This document shows, in pieces, positions 10,314-18,464 of a DNA stretch of 39,276 nt. The DNA is taken from positions 1 to 39,276 of the forward strand of contig JACRKZ010000016.1 in the NCBI GenBank assembly GCA_016235455.1, written 5' to 3'. Within the stretch, counting starts at the first letter, position 1, and each line of letters opens with the position of its first letter. The notes beneath the pieces were generated by a model. That model was given only the letters and a program-made list of their open reading frames with translations, was not told where the DNA came from and made no database searches. The DNA comes from Armatimonadota bacterium (GTDB lineage Bacteria; Armatimonadota; UBA10988). A program made the translations under genes and the position numbers.

Positions 10314-10332
10314 TGCTATCCTCTAGTGAGGA
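10314..10332 (+). promoter_or_regulatory. Extended -10 promoter block (TGCTATCCT...) of the nagB-like gene
   Basis: TGC followed by TATCCT (10317-10322) resembles an extended -10 element; no good -35 is seen. The 19-nt stretch starting here matches 20455-20473, upstream of the pduS-like gene, at 17 of 19 positions. It ends 12 bases before the ATG at 10345. Confidence 0.45.
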
Positions 10333-10344
10333 TGGGAGTCTGAC

Positions 10345-11274
10345 ATGCCGAGACCGCTGAGCACGATTGCCCCCCAATGGTGGGATTACACGACCCTCGA
10401 CGCCGAGTTGCTGGCCGATGCCGCCAAGCTCACGGCGCGCGACCTGGAGCAGTTGAGCCGGCCCGGCTTCGAGGTCGTTCTGTACGACACGCTCGAGGAA
10501 TTCTTCCTGGCCGAAGCGCTGGAGTACATCACCGCTTGGCGGCAGGCCACGCCCGACAACCCGGTGGGCCTGTGTGGGCCGATCGGCCCGACCGAGCAAC
10601 TGCCGCTGGTGGCGCAGTTGGTCAACGCGCTCGGCCTCAAACTACACGACGCCCATTTCTGGGGCATGGACGAGTGGGCCATCGACGGTCGCGAGGCGCC
10701 GCCGGATCACCCGCTGTCGTTCGAGCGCGCCGACCGCGAGTTGTGCTTCGACCGGATTGAGCGTGACCTGGTCATGCCCGACGCTAACCTGCACTTCCCG
10801 GCGGCCGACGCCACGGTGTACGAAGCCTCCTGGTCCGCTGTACGCTGTGCGCTCATGCAGGGCGGGCAGGGCGAGGTGAAACACTGGGCGTTCAACGACC
10901 CGCCGCGTCGTGAAGGCGCCTATGTCGACGCCCCGCCGACGCCCGCCGAGTACCGCGCGCTGGGTACGCGGGTGGTGGAACTGCATCCGCTCACGCTGAT
11001 CCAGAACGCGCGCACCTCGGGCGCGGGCAACATCCCGCTGGTGCCGCGCAACGCGGTCACCGTCGGGCCCCAGCAGACCTGGATGGCGGAGCAGGTCAGC
11101 ATCTGGCACCCAGGCCACCATGACAACCCGTTCGGCATCCGCCTGTCGGCGCTGATGATCAGCAAGGGCGTGGCCGACGCCAGTTTGCCCATGTCATTGC
11201 TGGCCGATCACCCCAACGTGAAGTTCAGCTATTGGCGCGGCGGCATCAAGTCGTGCGACACCGAGATGCACTGA
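10345..11274 (+). CDS. Glucosamine-6-phosphate isomerase/deaminase-like protein (NagB-like), divergent active site
   Basis: At 309 residues it is longer than typical NagB (about 266). The fold signature is visible: '[10 protein letters not shown]' (79-88) resembles the phosphate loop, and 'FWGMDEW' (105-111) resembles the NagB 'NMDEY' motif that holds the catalytic Asp, followed by 'HPLSFERA'. The usual 'DGHIAFNEP' is replaced by 'VKHWAFNDP' (178-186). The His is kept (H180), but the paired Asp of the NagB triad aligns with V178 and the Glu with D185. It may therefore act on a different amino-sugar or sugar phosphate, or have lost deaminase activity. The ATG is preceded by GGGAG. It heads an apparent operon with the next two secreted-type genes. 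Members of this divergent branch are common near sugar-degradation genes; that is from memory, not a search. Confidence 0.75.
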   Translation: MPRPLSTIAPQWWDYTTLDAELLADAAKLTARDLEQLSRPGFEVVLYDTLEEFFLAEALEYITAWRQATPDNPVGLCGPIGPTEQLPLVAQLVNALGLKLHDAHFWGMDEWAIDGREAPPDHPLSFERADRELCFDRIERDLVMPDANLHFPAADATVYEASWSAVRCALMQGGQGEVKHWAFNDPPRREGAYVDAPPTPAEYRALGTRVVELHPLTLIQNARTSGAGNIPLVPRNAVTVGPQQTWMAEQVSIWHPGHHDNPFGIRLSALMISKGVADASLPMSLLADHPNVKFSYWRGGIKSCDTEMH

Positions 11275-11280
11275 GCAGTC

Positions 11281-11300
11281 ACGCCGGCCCAGGCCGGCGT
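11281..11300 (+). repeat. Perfect inverted repeat between nagB-like gene and next gene
   Basis: ACGCCGGC-CCAG-GCCGGCGT can form an 8-bp hairpin with a 4-nt loop, directly ahead of the GGAGGA ribosome-binding site of the gene at 11318. There is no T-run. It could modulate expression within the operon. Confidence 0.45.
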
Positions 11301-11317
11301 CTCCGGAGGAATGAGCC

Positions 11318-13906
11318 ATGAGCGTGGCGGTCCTGTTGGCGCTGGCGTTGTCCGCGGGTCTGCCAGCCGACCTGCAAGGTTGGCAGTGGCAGCAACAGGA
11401 CCGCCTGGGTCGGTTGACAGGCGCCTGCGCCGGTGGGCAGGAGCTGGCCGATCTGCTGGCTGATCCTGAATACCGGCTGGCTCTGGCCCAGACTGAGTTG
11501 CTGCGCGTGTGCCGGGCGGTGGATCTGCAGAAAATGCGCGCTCTGCCCAACGGTGAGGCGTTCGCCACCTGGCTGCTGGGCGATGCCGATCTGATCGAAG
11601 GGCTGCTGGCCAGCGGGCCGGTGGGCGATATGGGCAAGAGCGTGTACACGCTCTACTGCCTGTGGCAGGTCGACCCCGAGTTGCGCCTGCCCTTGAGCAC
11701 CGACCCGCCGCCGAGCCCCGAGCAGGCCGCGGTCGCGGCGGCCAAGCCGGCGACCACCTGCCCCGCCTGGCTGCGCAACATGGCGCTCGGCTTCGCGCTG
11801 CTCAACCAGGGAGCCTATGAGCCGGGCAAGATGGCCTCGGCGGGCACCGTCGAGCGCTATCGCTTCTACCGCCGCAGCGTGGCCGGCGGGATCATGCACC
11901 CCATGTTCTTCGCGCTGCAGCCCTGGGAGATGCGCTGGACCCTCGACCTGCGTGCGGGCGACGACGTGGAGTACATTTCCCGGCAGCGCGACAGCCGCAA
12001 GGGCGATTACGCCGGCGCCTGCTGGGAGGTGGCCTACCTGGGGTACAACCAGTTCGGCGACACCATCCAGGGCCCGCTCTACCACATGCCGTGGCGCCAT
12101 GCGGTGCCCGAGGGCGAGATCTGGAAACGGACCGGCGGCGTGTGCGGCACGCTCTCGACCTATGGCAGCCGCTCGGCCAACCTGCACGGCATCCCCTCAC
12201 GCACCGCCGGTCAGCCGGGCCACTGCGCCTATGCCATCCGCTTCGAGCGCGGCAAGTGGGATATTGCCTACTACGTCGATTGGCCGACGTCGCTGGGCAC
12301 GTTCTGGGGCGGATCCTGGACGCACATGGCGCTCATGGAGGCCATCTACGACCGCGATGCGGAGCAGCGGCGCGCCATGCAACATACCTGGCAGGCGCAT
12401 CTGTCGCAGCCGCAGATCACCTGGGGCGATGCGCAGTGGCAGTTCTATGAGGTGCAATCGAACAGCTTCCCCGACCTGAGCAAGCTGCAGCCGACGCGCG
12501 CGGGTGTCATGTCGGGCTTTGGTGTGGGCAGCCTGGCCACGGGCGGCGGCGGGTTCGCCGCGGTGCTCAACGGGCAGTTGCACGTCTCGCGCGGCGGCAA
12601 GCTGCGCATCTCCGTCAATGCCGACGACGGCGCCAGGCTCTACCTGGGTACCGAATTGGTGGCCCAGACCGGCAAGCCCGCCACGGTCCGCGACATCCCG
12701 GCCGGCAGCTATCCGTACCGCATCGAGTACCACGACATCGGCGGCGCTCGCTCGCTGGATGTCAAGATCGAGCCGGTCAACGTGGGCAAGGCCGAGGTGC
12801 TGGCCTACGAGCAGGCGCTGAGCGTGCTGCCGACACACTACACGGTGTGGCGCGAGTATGGCGCGCGCATGCAGTCGGACGAGACGGTCACGCCGGACAC
12901 CTGGCTGTCGCTCTCCGAGCGCTGCGCCAAGGCGCTGGTGGACCACCAGGAGGCCGCCTGGCAGTGGCAGATGGACTACCCGGCCAGTCGCCTGCAGGAC
13001 GGCACGCAGCAAGCCAAGAAGGGCTGGCTGCTGGATCTGCACCGCATCCTTCGGCAGGACGCCGCCGCGCGCTTCGAGGCCTATCCCTACGATGGCATCC
13101 TCAACCGGCAGGCCGACTACCTGAAGACGGACAAGGCGGGGCTGGTGGCCTTCGCGCGGTCGCTGCTACCGATCCATGCGGTTGCCGGTGACGACTACCT
13201 GAACCGGACCATCACCTGGGCCAAGAACCGCTTTCCCAACGACGCGGGCGTCATGATGCAACTGGCGCTGGGCATGGCCTCGGCGTTCCAGGCGGCTGGT
13301 CGCGGCGTCGACGGGACGCGCGGCTGGTTTGAGCAGGCCATCACTGCCGCCGAGCAAGCCGGGGACGCCAAGAGCTTCGCCATGGCGTCCGATCTGGCCG
13401 ACCAGCTCATCAAGCGCGACCCCGTGGCCGACCGTCAGCTCAACGCCCAACAGGCACGCGACTGGCCTGCGCTTGAGGCCTTCCCGGGCCGGCTGGTCTC
13501 GGCCGATGGCGTGCTGCGGCTCAGTTCGGCCAAGTACGACACGCCGCTGCTGCACCGGGCCTGCCTGCGCGATGTACCGGGCGGCGGGTTCTTCCATACC
13601 GACAGTGAGAAGGCTCCCACGGCCACGGTGGTGCTGCCGGGCCCGGCGGTGCTTTCGGGTCTGGTGCTGGTCAACCGCTATGAGTCGAACACAGGCCGGC
13701 AGATCCCGCTCAAGGTGTCCTGCTCCGAGGATGACAAGACGTGGCGCGAGTTGGCCACGCTGACCACGGACCAGAAGGTCTGGCGCGTCGACCTGCAGGC
13801 CACGGCGCCGCGCGCGCGCTACGTGCGGCTAACCGCCGACCACGGCGAGCGTAGCGAGTTCTTCCACCTGCGCAACGTGCTGGTCTACGGCCAGCCGCTG
13901 TACTGA
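11318..13906 (+). CDS. Secreted transglutaminase-like protein with PA14-like and discoidin (F5/8C) domains (862 aa)
   Basis: The start follows CCGGAGGA. A short hydrophobic N-terminus (about 1-15) suggests export. A transglutaminase/papain-like core is indicated by 'GGVCGTLS' (C276), 'GIPSRTAGQPGHCAY' (H302) and 'GKWDI' (D315), a plausible Cys-His-Asp triad. A PA14-like region (about 390-490) shows 'SVNADDGARLYL' and 'PAGSYPYRIEYHD'. The C-terminal ~145 residues look like a discoidin/F5-8C carbohydrate-binding fold ending in 'YVRLTADHG...RNVLVYG'. A role in peptide or glycan processing outside the cytoplasm is inferred. The gene is followed after 11 bases by the next start, so they are probably co-transcribed. 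Confidence 0.7.
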   Translation: MSVAVLLALALSAGLPADLQGWQWQQQDRLGRLTGACAGGQELADLLADPEYRLALAQTELLRVCRAVDLQKMRALPNGEAFATWLLGDADLIEGLLASGPVGDMGKSVYTLYCLWQVDPELRLPLSTDPPPSPEQAAVAAAKPATTCPAWLRNMALGFALLNQGAYEPGKMASAGTVERYRFYRRSVAGGIMHPMFFALQPWEMRWTLDLRAGDDVEYISRQRDSRKGDYAGACWEVAYLGYNQFGDTIQGPLYHMPWRHAVPEGEIWKRTGGVCGTLSTYGSRSANLHGIPSRTAGQPGHCAYAIRFERGKWDIAYYVDWPTSLGTFWGGSWTHMALMEAIYDRDAEQRRAMQHTWQAHLSQPQITWGDAQWQFYEVQSNSFPDLSKLQPTRAGVMSGFGVGSLATGGGGFAAVLNGQLHVSRGGKLRISVNADDGARLYLGTELVAQTGKPATVRDIPAGSYPYRIEYHDIGGARSLDVKIEPVNVGKAEVLAYEQALSVLPTHYTVWREYGARMQSDETVTPDTWLSLSERCAKALVDHQEAAWQWQMDYPASRLQDGTQQAKKGWLLDLHRILRQDAAARFEAYPYDGILNRQADYLKTDKAGLVAFARSLLPIHAVAGDDYLNRTITWAKNRFPNDAGVMMQLALGMASAFQAAGRGVDGTRGWFEQAITAAEQAGDAKSFAMASDLADQLIKRDPVADRQLNAQQARDWPALEAFPGRLVSADGVLRLSSAKYDTPLLHRACLRDVPGGGFFHTDSEKAPTATVVLPGPAVLSGLVLVNRYESNTGRQIPLKVSCSEDDKTWRELATLTTDQKVWRVDLQATAPRARYVRLTADHGERSEFFHLRNVLVYGQPLY

Positions 13907-13917
13907 GGAGCCACGCC

Positions 13918-15777
13918 ATGCGATCCTGGATCGGCTGCCTCGCTGCGGCTCTGATATGGACGCCCTGCCAGGCGGCGCAACGGGCCGAAGGGTTCGATGC
14001 CGCGCTGGCCGCCGCCGAGCAGTCGGGCGGCGATGTGGCGGTCTACCTGCACGGCAGCGACTGGAACTACCGCGGCGAGACGCTGCTCCGGTCGGTCTGG
14101 GAGACGGACGCCTTCGCGCGCGCCGTGGGCGATCAGGTCACGCTGGCCGCGGTGGACCGGCCCGAGGCCGTGCTCACTCCCGCCGAGGTCGAGGCGCTGA
14201 AATCCGCGGCCAAGGCGGCGCCTACGGACCAGGCCGTCGGCGCCGCCGCCGACGGCGGCACGACCTTCACCAAGCTGCCTGAGGGCATCATGCTGGCCGG
14301 GGGCACCTGTCCGGACCGCGGCACCTACGCCATCCGGCTCCGCTCCGCGAAGCCCGCCAACGCGCTGGTCATCGAGGCGCTGCGCCACGACAGCCTGCCC
14401 AACAAGGGGCCGGGCCGGCCGAGCAACGGCTCCTGGGCGCTGACCGAGGTGGCGCTGGCAACAGTGGACAAGCCGGTGCCACTGGTGGCGGCTTGGGCCG
14501 ACCGCAGCCATGGCGACATGCGTCCGCAGCAGGCGATCGACGGCATCACCGAGCAGGGCAACGGCTGGGCGGCGGACCCCGGCGATCTCAACGGTGAGCG
14601 CACGCTGGTGCTGCTGCTAGGTTCGGAGTTGCCTGCGGACAGCGAGGTGGAGGCGAGGCTGCTGTTTGGCTCACAGTGGGCCAAGCACGAGATCGGCTGC
14701 CTGCGGCTGCGGTTGGCTCGGCTCGACGACGCGCGGCAGGCGCTGGTCAAGCGTGCCACGGCCGCCGAGCAGACGCGGCTGGCCAATCGCAAGCTCGGTC
14801 TGGATACGGGCAACTACCCGGCGGTGTTCGTGGTGGACAAGGCCAACCGCTGGGTCGGCACCATCGATGGCATAGCCGCCGAGACCACGGCTGCGCAACT
14901 CGCCAAACAGATCAACGACCTGAGCGCGCGCCGCATCCAGCGCGACCAACTCGTGGCACAGGCCGCCGCGGCGGCCGGTCCGGCGAAGGTGGAGTTGCTG
15001 GCTCGCGTGTTGGAGTTGATGGGCTGCTCAACGGGCAACTTCGGCCAGCATAATGCGTATCGGCCACAGTTTGACGAACTCAAGAAGCTCGATCCGACCG
15101 ACACGGGCGGCTGGGTTCGCCGCTACGAGTTCAACTGGGGCGCGCCGCTCGACGAGGCCATGAAGCTGTGCGATGACAAGAAGTTCGACGAGGCGCTGGC
15201 CGTGGCGACACGCGAACTGGCCAACCCCGGCAACCGGCGGCTCAACACCGAGCAGATCCAGTACCTGCATCTCATCCGCTACCGCATCTACCGGAGGTGG
15301 GAGGCGCAGAAGGACAAGCAGTACGAGGTGCTGGCCCAGATCGTCAAGCTCGACCCGACCACCTACCTGGCCATCGGCTGCGCCGGCTGGCTGCTGCGCG
15401 ACCAGGGACCGGTGAGCATGACACACGGCTGGCAGGCGCGCCATGTCTCGCCAGGCAGCGCCTTCTGGCGGCTGGACTCCGATGTGAACCGTTACTTCCT
15501 GTGGCCCGGTTACGCCTATCGCCTGTCGATCCGGCAGAACGGCGGCAAGAACCCGGTGGTCATCAAGTCGGTGGCGCTGTTTGTGGATGGCGTGCAAGTG
15601 GCCGGCGAGCAGCGGGCGGTGCGGCTGCCGGCGCAGAACGACCAGGCTGACTTCCGCCTGCAGGTGCCCGCCTTCAAGCCTGGCGCCAAGTTTGCACTGG
15701 TCGTCTTCTATGACGCGCCCGAGGGTACCGACAGCTCCGGTTCGTTTGGCACCAGCGCGCTACTGCCCTGGGAATAG
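13918..15777 (+). CDS. Exported thioredoxin-fold protein split by an inserted DUF1553-type domain (619 aa)
   Basis: A signal peptide (about 1-20, ending 'PCQAA') is followed by 'VAVYLHGSDWNYRGETL', which resembles a thioredoxin-like first half (compare 'GSDWCPPC'); the CxxC is replaced by NYRG, so disulfide chemistry is unlikely. About residues 90-265 interrupt the fold with a segment ('NKGPGRPSNGSWALTEV', 'AIDG', 'GWAADP', 'AKHEIGCLRLRLA') that closely resembles the C-terminal lectin-like insertion of planctomycete DUF1549/DUF1553 cytochrome-type proteins. The fold resumes with 'TGNYPAVFVVDKANRWVGTI', where the Pro would be the thioredoxin cis-Pro. An alpha-helical TPR-like stretch (about 400-500) and a C-terminal beta domain follow. 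The ribosome-binding site GGAG overlaps the end of the previous gene's stop region. Function is unknown. Confidence 0.65.
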   Translation: MRSWIGCLAAALIWTPCQAAQRAEGFDAALAAAEQSGGDVAVYLHGSDWNYRGETLLRSVWETDAFARAVGDQVTLAAVDRPEAVLTPAEVEALKSAAKAAPTDQAVGAAADGGTTFTKLPEGIMLAGGTCPDRGTYAIRLRSAKPANALVIEALRHDSLPNKGPGRPSNGSWALTEVALATVDKPVPLVAAWADRSHGDMRPQQAIDGITEQGNGWAADPGDLNGERTLVLLLGSELPADSEVEARLLFGSQWAKHEIGCLRLRLARLDDARQALVKRATAAEQTRLANRKLGLDTGNYPAVFVVDKANRWVGTIDGIAAETTAAQLAKQINDLSARRIQRDQLVAQAAAAAGPAKVELLARVLELMGCSTGNFGQHNAYRPQFDELKKLDPTDTGGWVRRYEFNWGAPLDEAMKLCDDKKFDEALAVATRELANPGNRRLNTEQIQYLHLIRYRIYRRWEAQKDKQYEVLAQIVKLDPTTYLAIGCAGWLLRDQGPVSMTHGWQARHVSPGSAFWRLDSDVNRYFLWPGYAYRLSIRQNGGKNPVVIKSVALFVDGVQVAGEQRAVRLPAQNDQADFRLQVPAFKPGAKFALVVFYDAPEGTDSSGSFGTSALLPWE

Positions 15778-15780
15778 AAA

Positions 15781-15810
15781 CGACCCCCGGCGGTCTCCCG
15801 CCGGGGGTCG
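15781..15810. terminator. Strong hairpin terminator between convergent genes
   Basis: A 13-bp perfect stem (CGACCCCCGGCGG / CCGCCGGGGGTCG) closes a TCTC loop, between the stop of the thioredoxin-fold gene (15777) and the stop of the minus-strand sigma gene (15838). On the minus strand it is followed by TTTCT, so it fits best as the sigma gene's terminator and may act in both directions. Confidence 0.75.
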
Positions 15811-15837
15811 TCAGTAAGCCTGCCGGTACCGGTCGGG

Positions 15838-16701
15838 CTACTCCCAGAGCCCTCGCAACTCCGCGCGGCGAGCTATCTCGTAGCGCAACTTGCGCAGGGC
15901 ATGGGCCTCGATCTGCTTGATCCGTTGGCGCGACAGGCCGACGATGGCGGCGATCTCGCCGAGCGTATGCTCACGCTCGCCGCCGACGCCGAAGCGCAGT
16001 TCCAGCACGGTGCGCTCACGCTCGCGCAGCGCGTCCAGGACTTCCAGCAACTTGCCCTCGGCAATCGACTGGAACAACCGCGTCTCCGGCCCGACGATGT
16101 TGGCGTCGGCCAACGCGTCGACCAGCGAGCGACGACCGTCGTCGTCGGCCGAGGCACCGGCGTCGAGCGACACCGGGTCGAGCGGCAAGCGCCGCAGTTG
16201 CTCCACACTGTCACACACCGAGCCCAGGGAGTCCTCCACCTCCTGGTTGGTCGGCGCTCGATGCAGTTCCTGAGCCAGCCGGTCGGCCGCCAGATCGGCG
16301 CGTGCCATGTCACGCAGGAGCCTCGACGGAATGCGAATGCTGTGGCGCAGATGAGGCAATGAACGGAGAATGGCTTGCTTAATCCACAGCGTCGCACACG
16401 TAGAGAACCGCGTGCCCTTGCGCCAATCGAAGTGGTCTACCGCCTGGATGAGACCGATGTTGCCTTCCTGAATGAGATCGCTCAGCGGCACGCCGAGCCC
16501 CTGGTACTGCCGGGCGATGGACACGACCAAGCGCAGATTGGCCTCCACAAAGGCCTGACGTGCCACCGAGTCGCCCACTTCCACCCGGCGCGCCAGATCT
16601 CGCTCGTCGTCACGCGTGAGCAGCCGGCTGGAGCGCCTGACAATGACCGTGTCACTGCTGCGCGCCTTGGCTGTTGCTACGACCTCTCGTCTCTGTCCCA
16701 T
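15838..16701 (-). CDS. RNA polymerase sigma-70 family factor, group 1/2-like with unusual region 2.3
   Basis: The start at 16701 is chosen because GGGAGGGG lies about five bases upstream; an ATG at 16719 lacks such a site. The 287-residue protein lacks region 1.1. Region 2 is seen in 'EANLRLVVSIARQYQG', 'DLIQEGNIGLIQAVDHFDW' and 'FSTCATLWIKQAI'; region 3 around 'RIPSRLLRDM'; region 4 has 'RERERTVLELRFG' and a helix-turn-helix 'TLGEIAAIVGLSRQRIKQIE'. The region 2.3/2.4 melting segment usually reads YATWW, but here it is CATLW: the Tyr that captures the flipped -11 A (Y430 in E. coli RpoD) and the first Trp (W433) are absent. This suggests an alternative factor with altered promoter opening rather than the primary RpoD. 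It is monocistronic by position. Confidence 0.85.
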   Translation of the reverse strand: MGQRREVVATAKARSSDTVIVRRSSRLLTRDDERDLARRVEVGDSVARQAFVEANLRLVVSIARQYQGLGVPLSDLIQEGNIGLIQAVDHFDWRKGTRFSTCATLWIKQAILRSLPHLRHSIRIPSRLLRDMARADLAADRLAQELHRAPTNQEVEDSLGSVCDSVEQLRRLPLDPVSLDAGASADDDGRRSLVDALADANIVGPETRLFQSIAEGKLLEVLDALRERERTVLELRFGVGGEREHTLGEIAAIVGLSRQRIKQIEAHALRKLRYEIARRAELRGLWE

Positions 16702-17003
16702 GGCAACCCCTCCCGCCATCCCATACTCGGGCAGGTCGGTTGGGCGATGTTCTGGCTCGAACGACCAGGCCAGTCCACGCATTCCGATCCCGCTCTCTAG
16801 AGAGCTGTTCCCACAGTGATACCTGATCCGCTTTGCGACACCGTTGCGGCGTATGGCGGATTGGTTAACCTTCACAAGGGACTACACCCGGCCCCGTCGG
16901 CCGGGCAGGTGCCCGCGCGGGCCGATGTACTGGTATCGGTTGAGACGCGCCGGTCGCTAAGCCGTTTCGGGCAACGCCCCGGCAAGGATCGGACACACTG
17001 AGT
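16702..17003 (-). other. 302-base gap upstream of the sigma gene, with palindromes but no clear promoter
   Basis: No ORF with a convincing family signature or ribosome-binding site is seen here. It holds a perfect 14-bp palindrome, GCTCTCTAGAGAGC (16792-16805), about 90 bases before the sigma start, plus GC-rich inverted repeats including GCCCGCGCGGGC near 16911. I could not pick a well-spaced -35/-10 pair on the minus strand. A long regulated leader is possible. Confidence 0.4.
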
Positions 17004-18389
17004 TCACTTGGCGAGGGAGAGAACGATTTCGCGGAAGCGTTCGCCGCGATGGGAGAAGTTGTCGAACATATCGAAGCTGGCGCCGCAAGGGGATAGAATC
17101 ACCCAATCGCCCGGCTCAGCAAGCGATTGGGCGAGCGAAACCGCTGATTCCAGGCTGTCGGCGCGATGCGTGTTGGCCAGGCCGGCCTGTTCCGCGACGG
17201 CCGCCAACAGCGGCGCATCCTGGCCGATGAGCACCAGCGCACGCAGTCGCCGGAAGGGCTCGACCAGGGGGCTCAGGTCGATGCCCTTGGTCAGTCCGCC
17301 CGCGATCAGCACCACCGGCGCAGGGCTCTGGGCGATGGCATTTCCGGTGGCCAGCGGGTTCGTTGCCTTGGAATCATTCACGTACGTAACGCCACGGATC
17401 TCCGTGACGCGCTCCATGCGGTGCGGCAGACCGGGGAAGGAGCGCAACACTTCCACAACGTCGGCGACTCGGGCTCGGGCGCCGAGGGCGGTGGCTGTAG
17501 CGGCCAGGAGGCTCGGCTTCTGCACCAGCAGCGCTGGTGAGACGTCATCCCAGCTGATCAGCGTTCCAGCGTAGCCGCCAAGCGACTCGGGCAGGCGCGC
17601 ATGGACGCCGTCCGACTCGCTCCACACACCGTACTCGGGCACCTCGCGCTCGCTCACCCCCAGCCGCACCGCCGGCTGTCGCTCGCCGATAGCGCGCACG
17701 GCGGGATCGTCGAGGTTGTAGACCGCGCAATCGTCGTCGGTCTGGTTCTCGAAGATGCGGCTTTTGGCCCAGGCATACTCATCTCGGGTCGGATGCCGGT
17801 CGGTGTGGTCCTCGGCGATGTTGAGCAGCGTGCTGACCCACGGCCGCATCTGGTCGATGCCTTCGAGCTGGTAGCTGGTCACCTCCACCACGATCGGGTC
17901 CGCGTTGGGGTTGTCCACCACCAGCTCGATGAGCGGAATGCCGCGCGCGGTATAGGCCTCGGAGTTGGTCAGCGGCGCGTCGAGCATCTTGGCGGTAAGC
18001 GCGGCGGTGGTCGACTTGCCCTTGGTGCCCGTGATGCCGATGAGCCGGCCTGTGCACAGGCGGCTGGCCAGCTCGATCTCGCCCCACACCGGCACGCCGC
18101 GTTCGCGGGCGGCCCGGAGCGCGGGCTCCTTGATGGAGACACCGGGCGAGACGACGACCAGGTCGGCCGCGGCGATGGTCTCGGCATCATGGCCGCCGGC
18201 CACGAGCGCCACGCCGAGGTCGGCAAAGACGCGCAGGCTGGCCTGCACGGTGGGGTCGTCGGCCGCGCGGCTGTCGGTGACGGTGACCTGGGCACCCAGT
18301 CGGCACAGCGTGCGAGCCAGCGCCTGGCCGCTGTAGCCGCCACCGCACACCACCGCTCGTTCCACCTGCCAGCCGCCAACCGTCATCAT
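17004..18389 (-). CDS. murD: UDP-N-acetylmuramoyl-L-alanine--D-glutamate ligase MurD
   Basis: This cytoplasmic enzyme adds D-Glu to UDP-MurNAc-L-Ala in peptidoglycan synthesis, using ATP. The 461-residue protein has the N-terminal Rossmann motif 'VCGGGYSGQALA', the ATP loop 'GITGTKGKSTT', the Mur motif 'VEVTSYQLEGI', 'LNIAEDHTDRH', 'YVNDSKATN' and the C-terminal 'LSPCGASFDMFDNFSHRG'. All are classic MurD features. A GTG at 18398 is in frame, but AAGG is better spaced to the ATG at 18389 (18386 is also possible). The gene stands alone, away from a division and cell wall (dcw) cluster, and lies downstream of leuA on the same strand behind a hairpin. Confidence 0.95.
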   Translation of the reverse strand: MMTVGGWQVERAVVCGGGYSGQALARTLCRLGAQVTVTDSRAADDPTVQASLRVFADLGVALVAGGHDAETIAAADLVVVSPGVSIKEPALRAARERGVPVWGEIELASRLCTGRLIGITGTKGKSTTAALTAKMLDAPLTNSEAYTARGIPLIELVVDNPNADPIVVEVTSYQLEGIDQMRPWVSTLLNIAEDHTDRHPTRDEYAWAKSRIFENQTDDDCAVYNLDDPAVRAIGERQPAVRLGVSEREVPEYGVWSESDGVHARLPESLGGYAGTLISWDDVSPALLVQKPSLLAATATALGARARVADVVEVLRSFPGLPHRMERVTEIRGVTYVNDSKATNPLATGNAIAQSPAPVVLIAGGLTKGIDLSPLVEPFRRLRALVLIGQDAPLLAAVAEQAGLANTHRADSLESAVSLAQSLAEPGDWVILSPCGASFDMFDNFSHRGERFREIVLSLAK

Positions 18390-18414
18390 GAGCGTCACCT
18401 TCCGCGCCGGGGGC

Positions 18415-18449
18415 CATAGGTCGCGCGGCGGTTGACCACGCGACCTATG
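18415..18449 (-). terminator. Inverted repeat between leuA and murD
   Basis: CATAGGTCGCG and CGCGACCTATG form a perfect 11-bp stem with a 13-nt loop, starting 16 bases after the leuA stop on the minus strand. There is no T-run. It is a plausible leuA terminator or a processing hairpin between leuA and murD. Confidence 0.5.
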
Positions 18450-18464
18450 TTAGAGCTACCGAGC

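Noticed and set aside
10345..11274. Calling this gene a true nagB deaminase
   Set aside because: The Asp-x-His...Glu pattern of NagB is altered (V178, H180, D185), so only family-level similarity is claimed.
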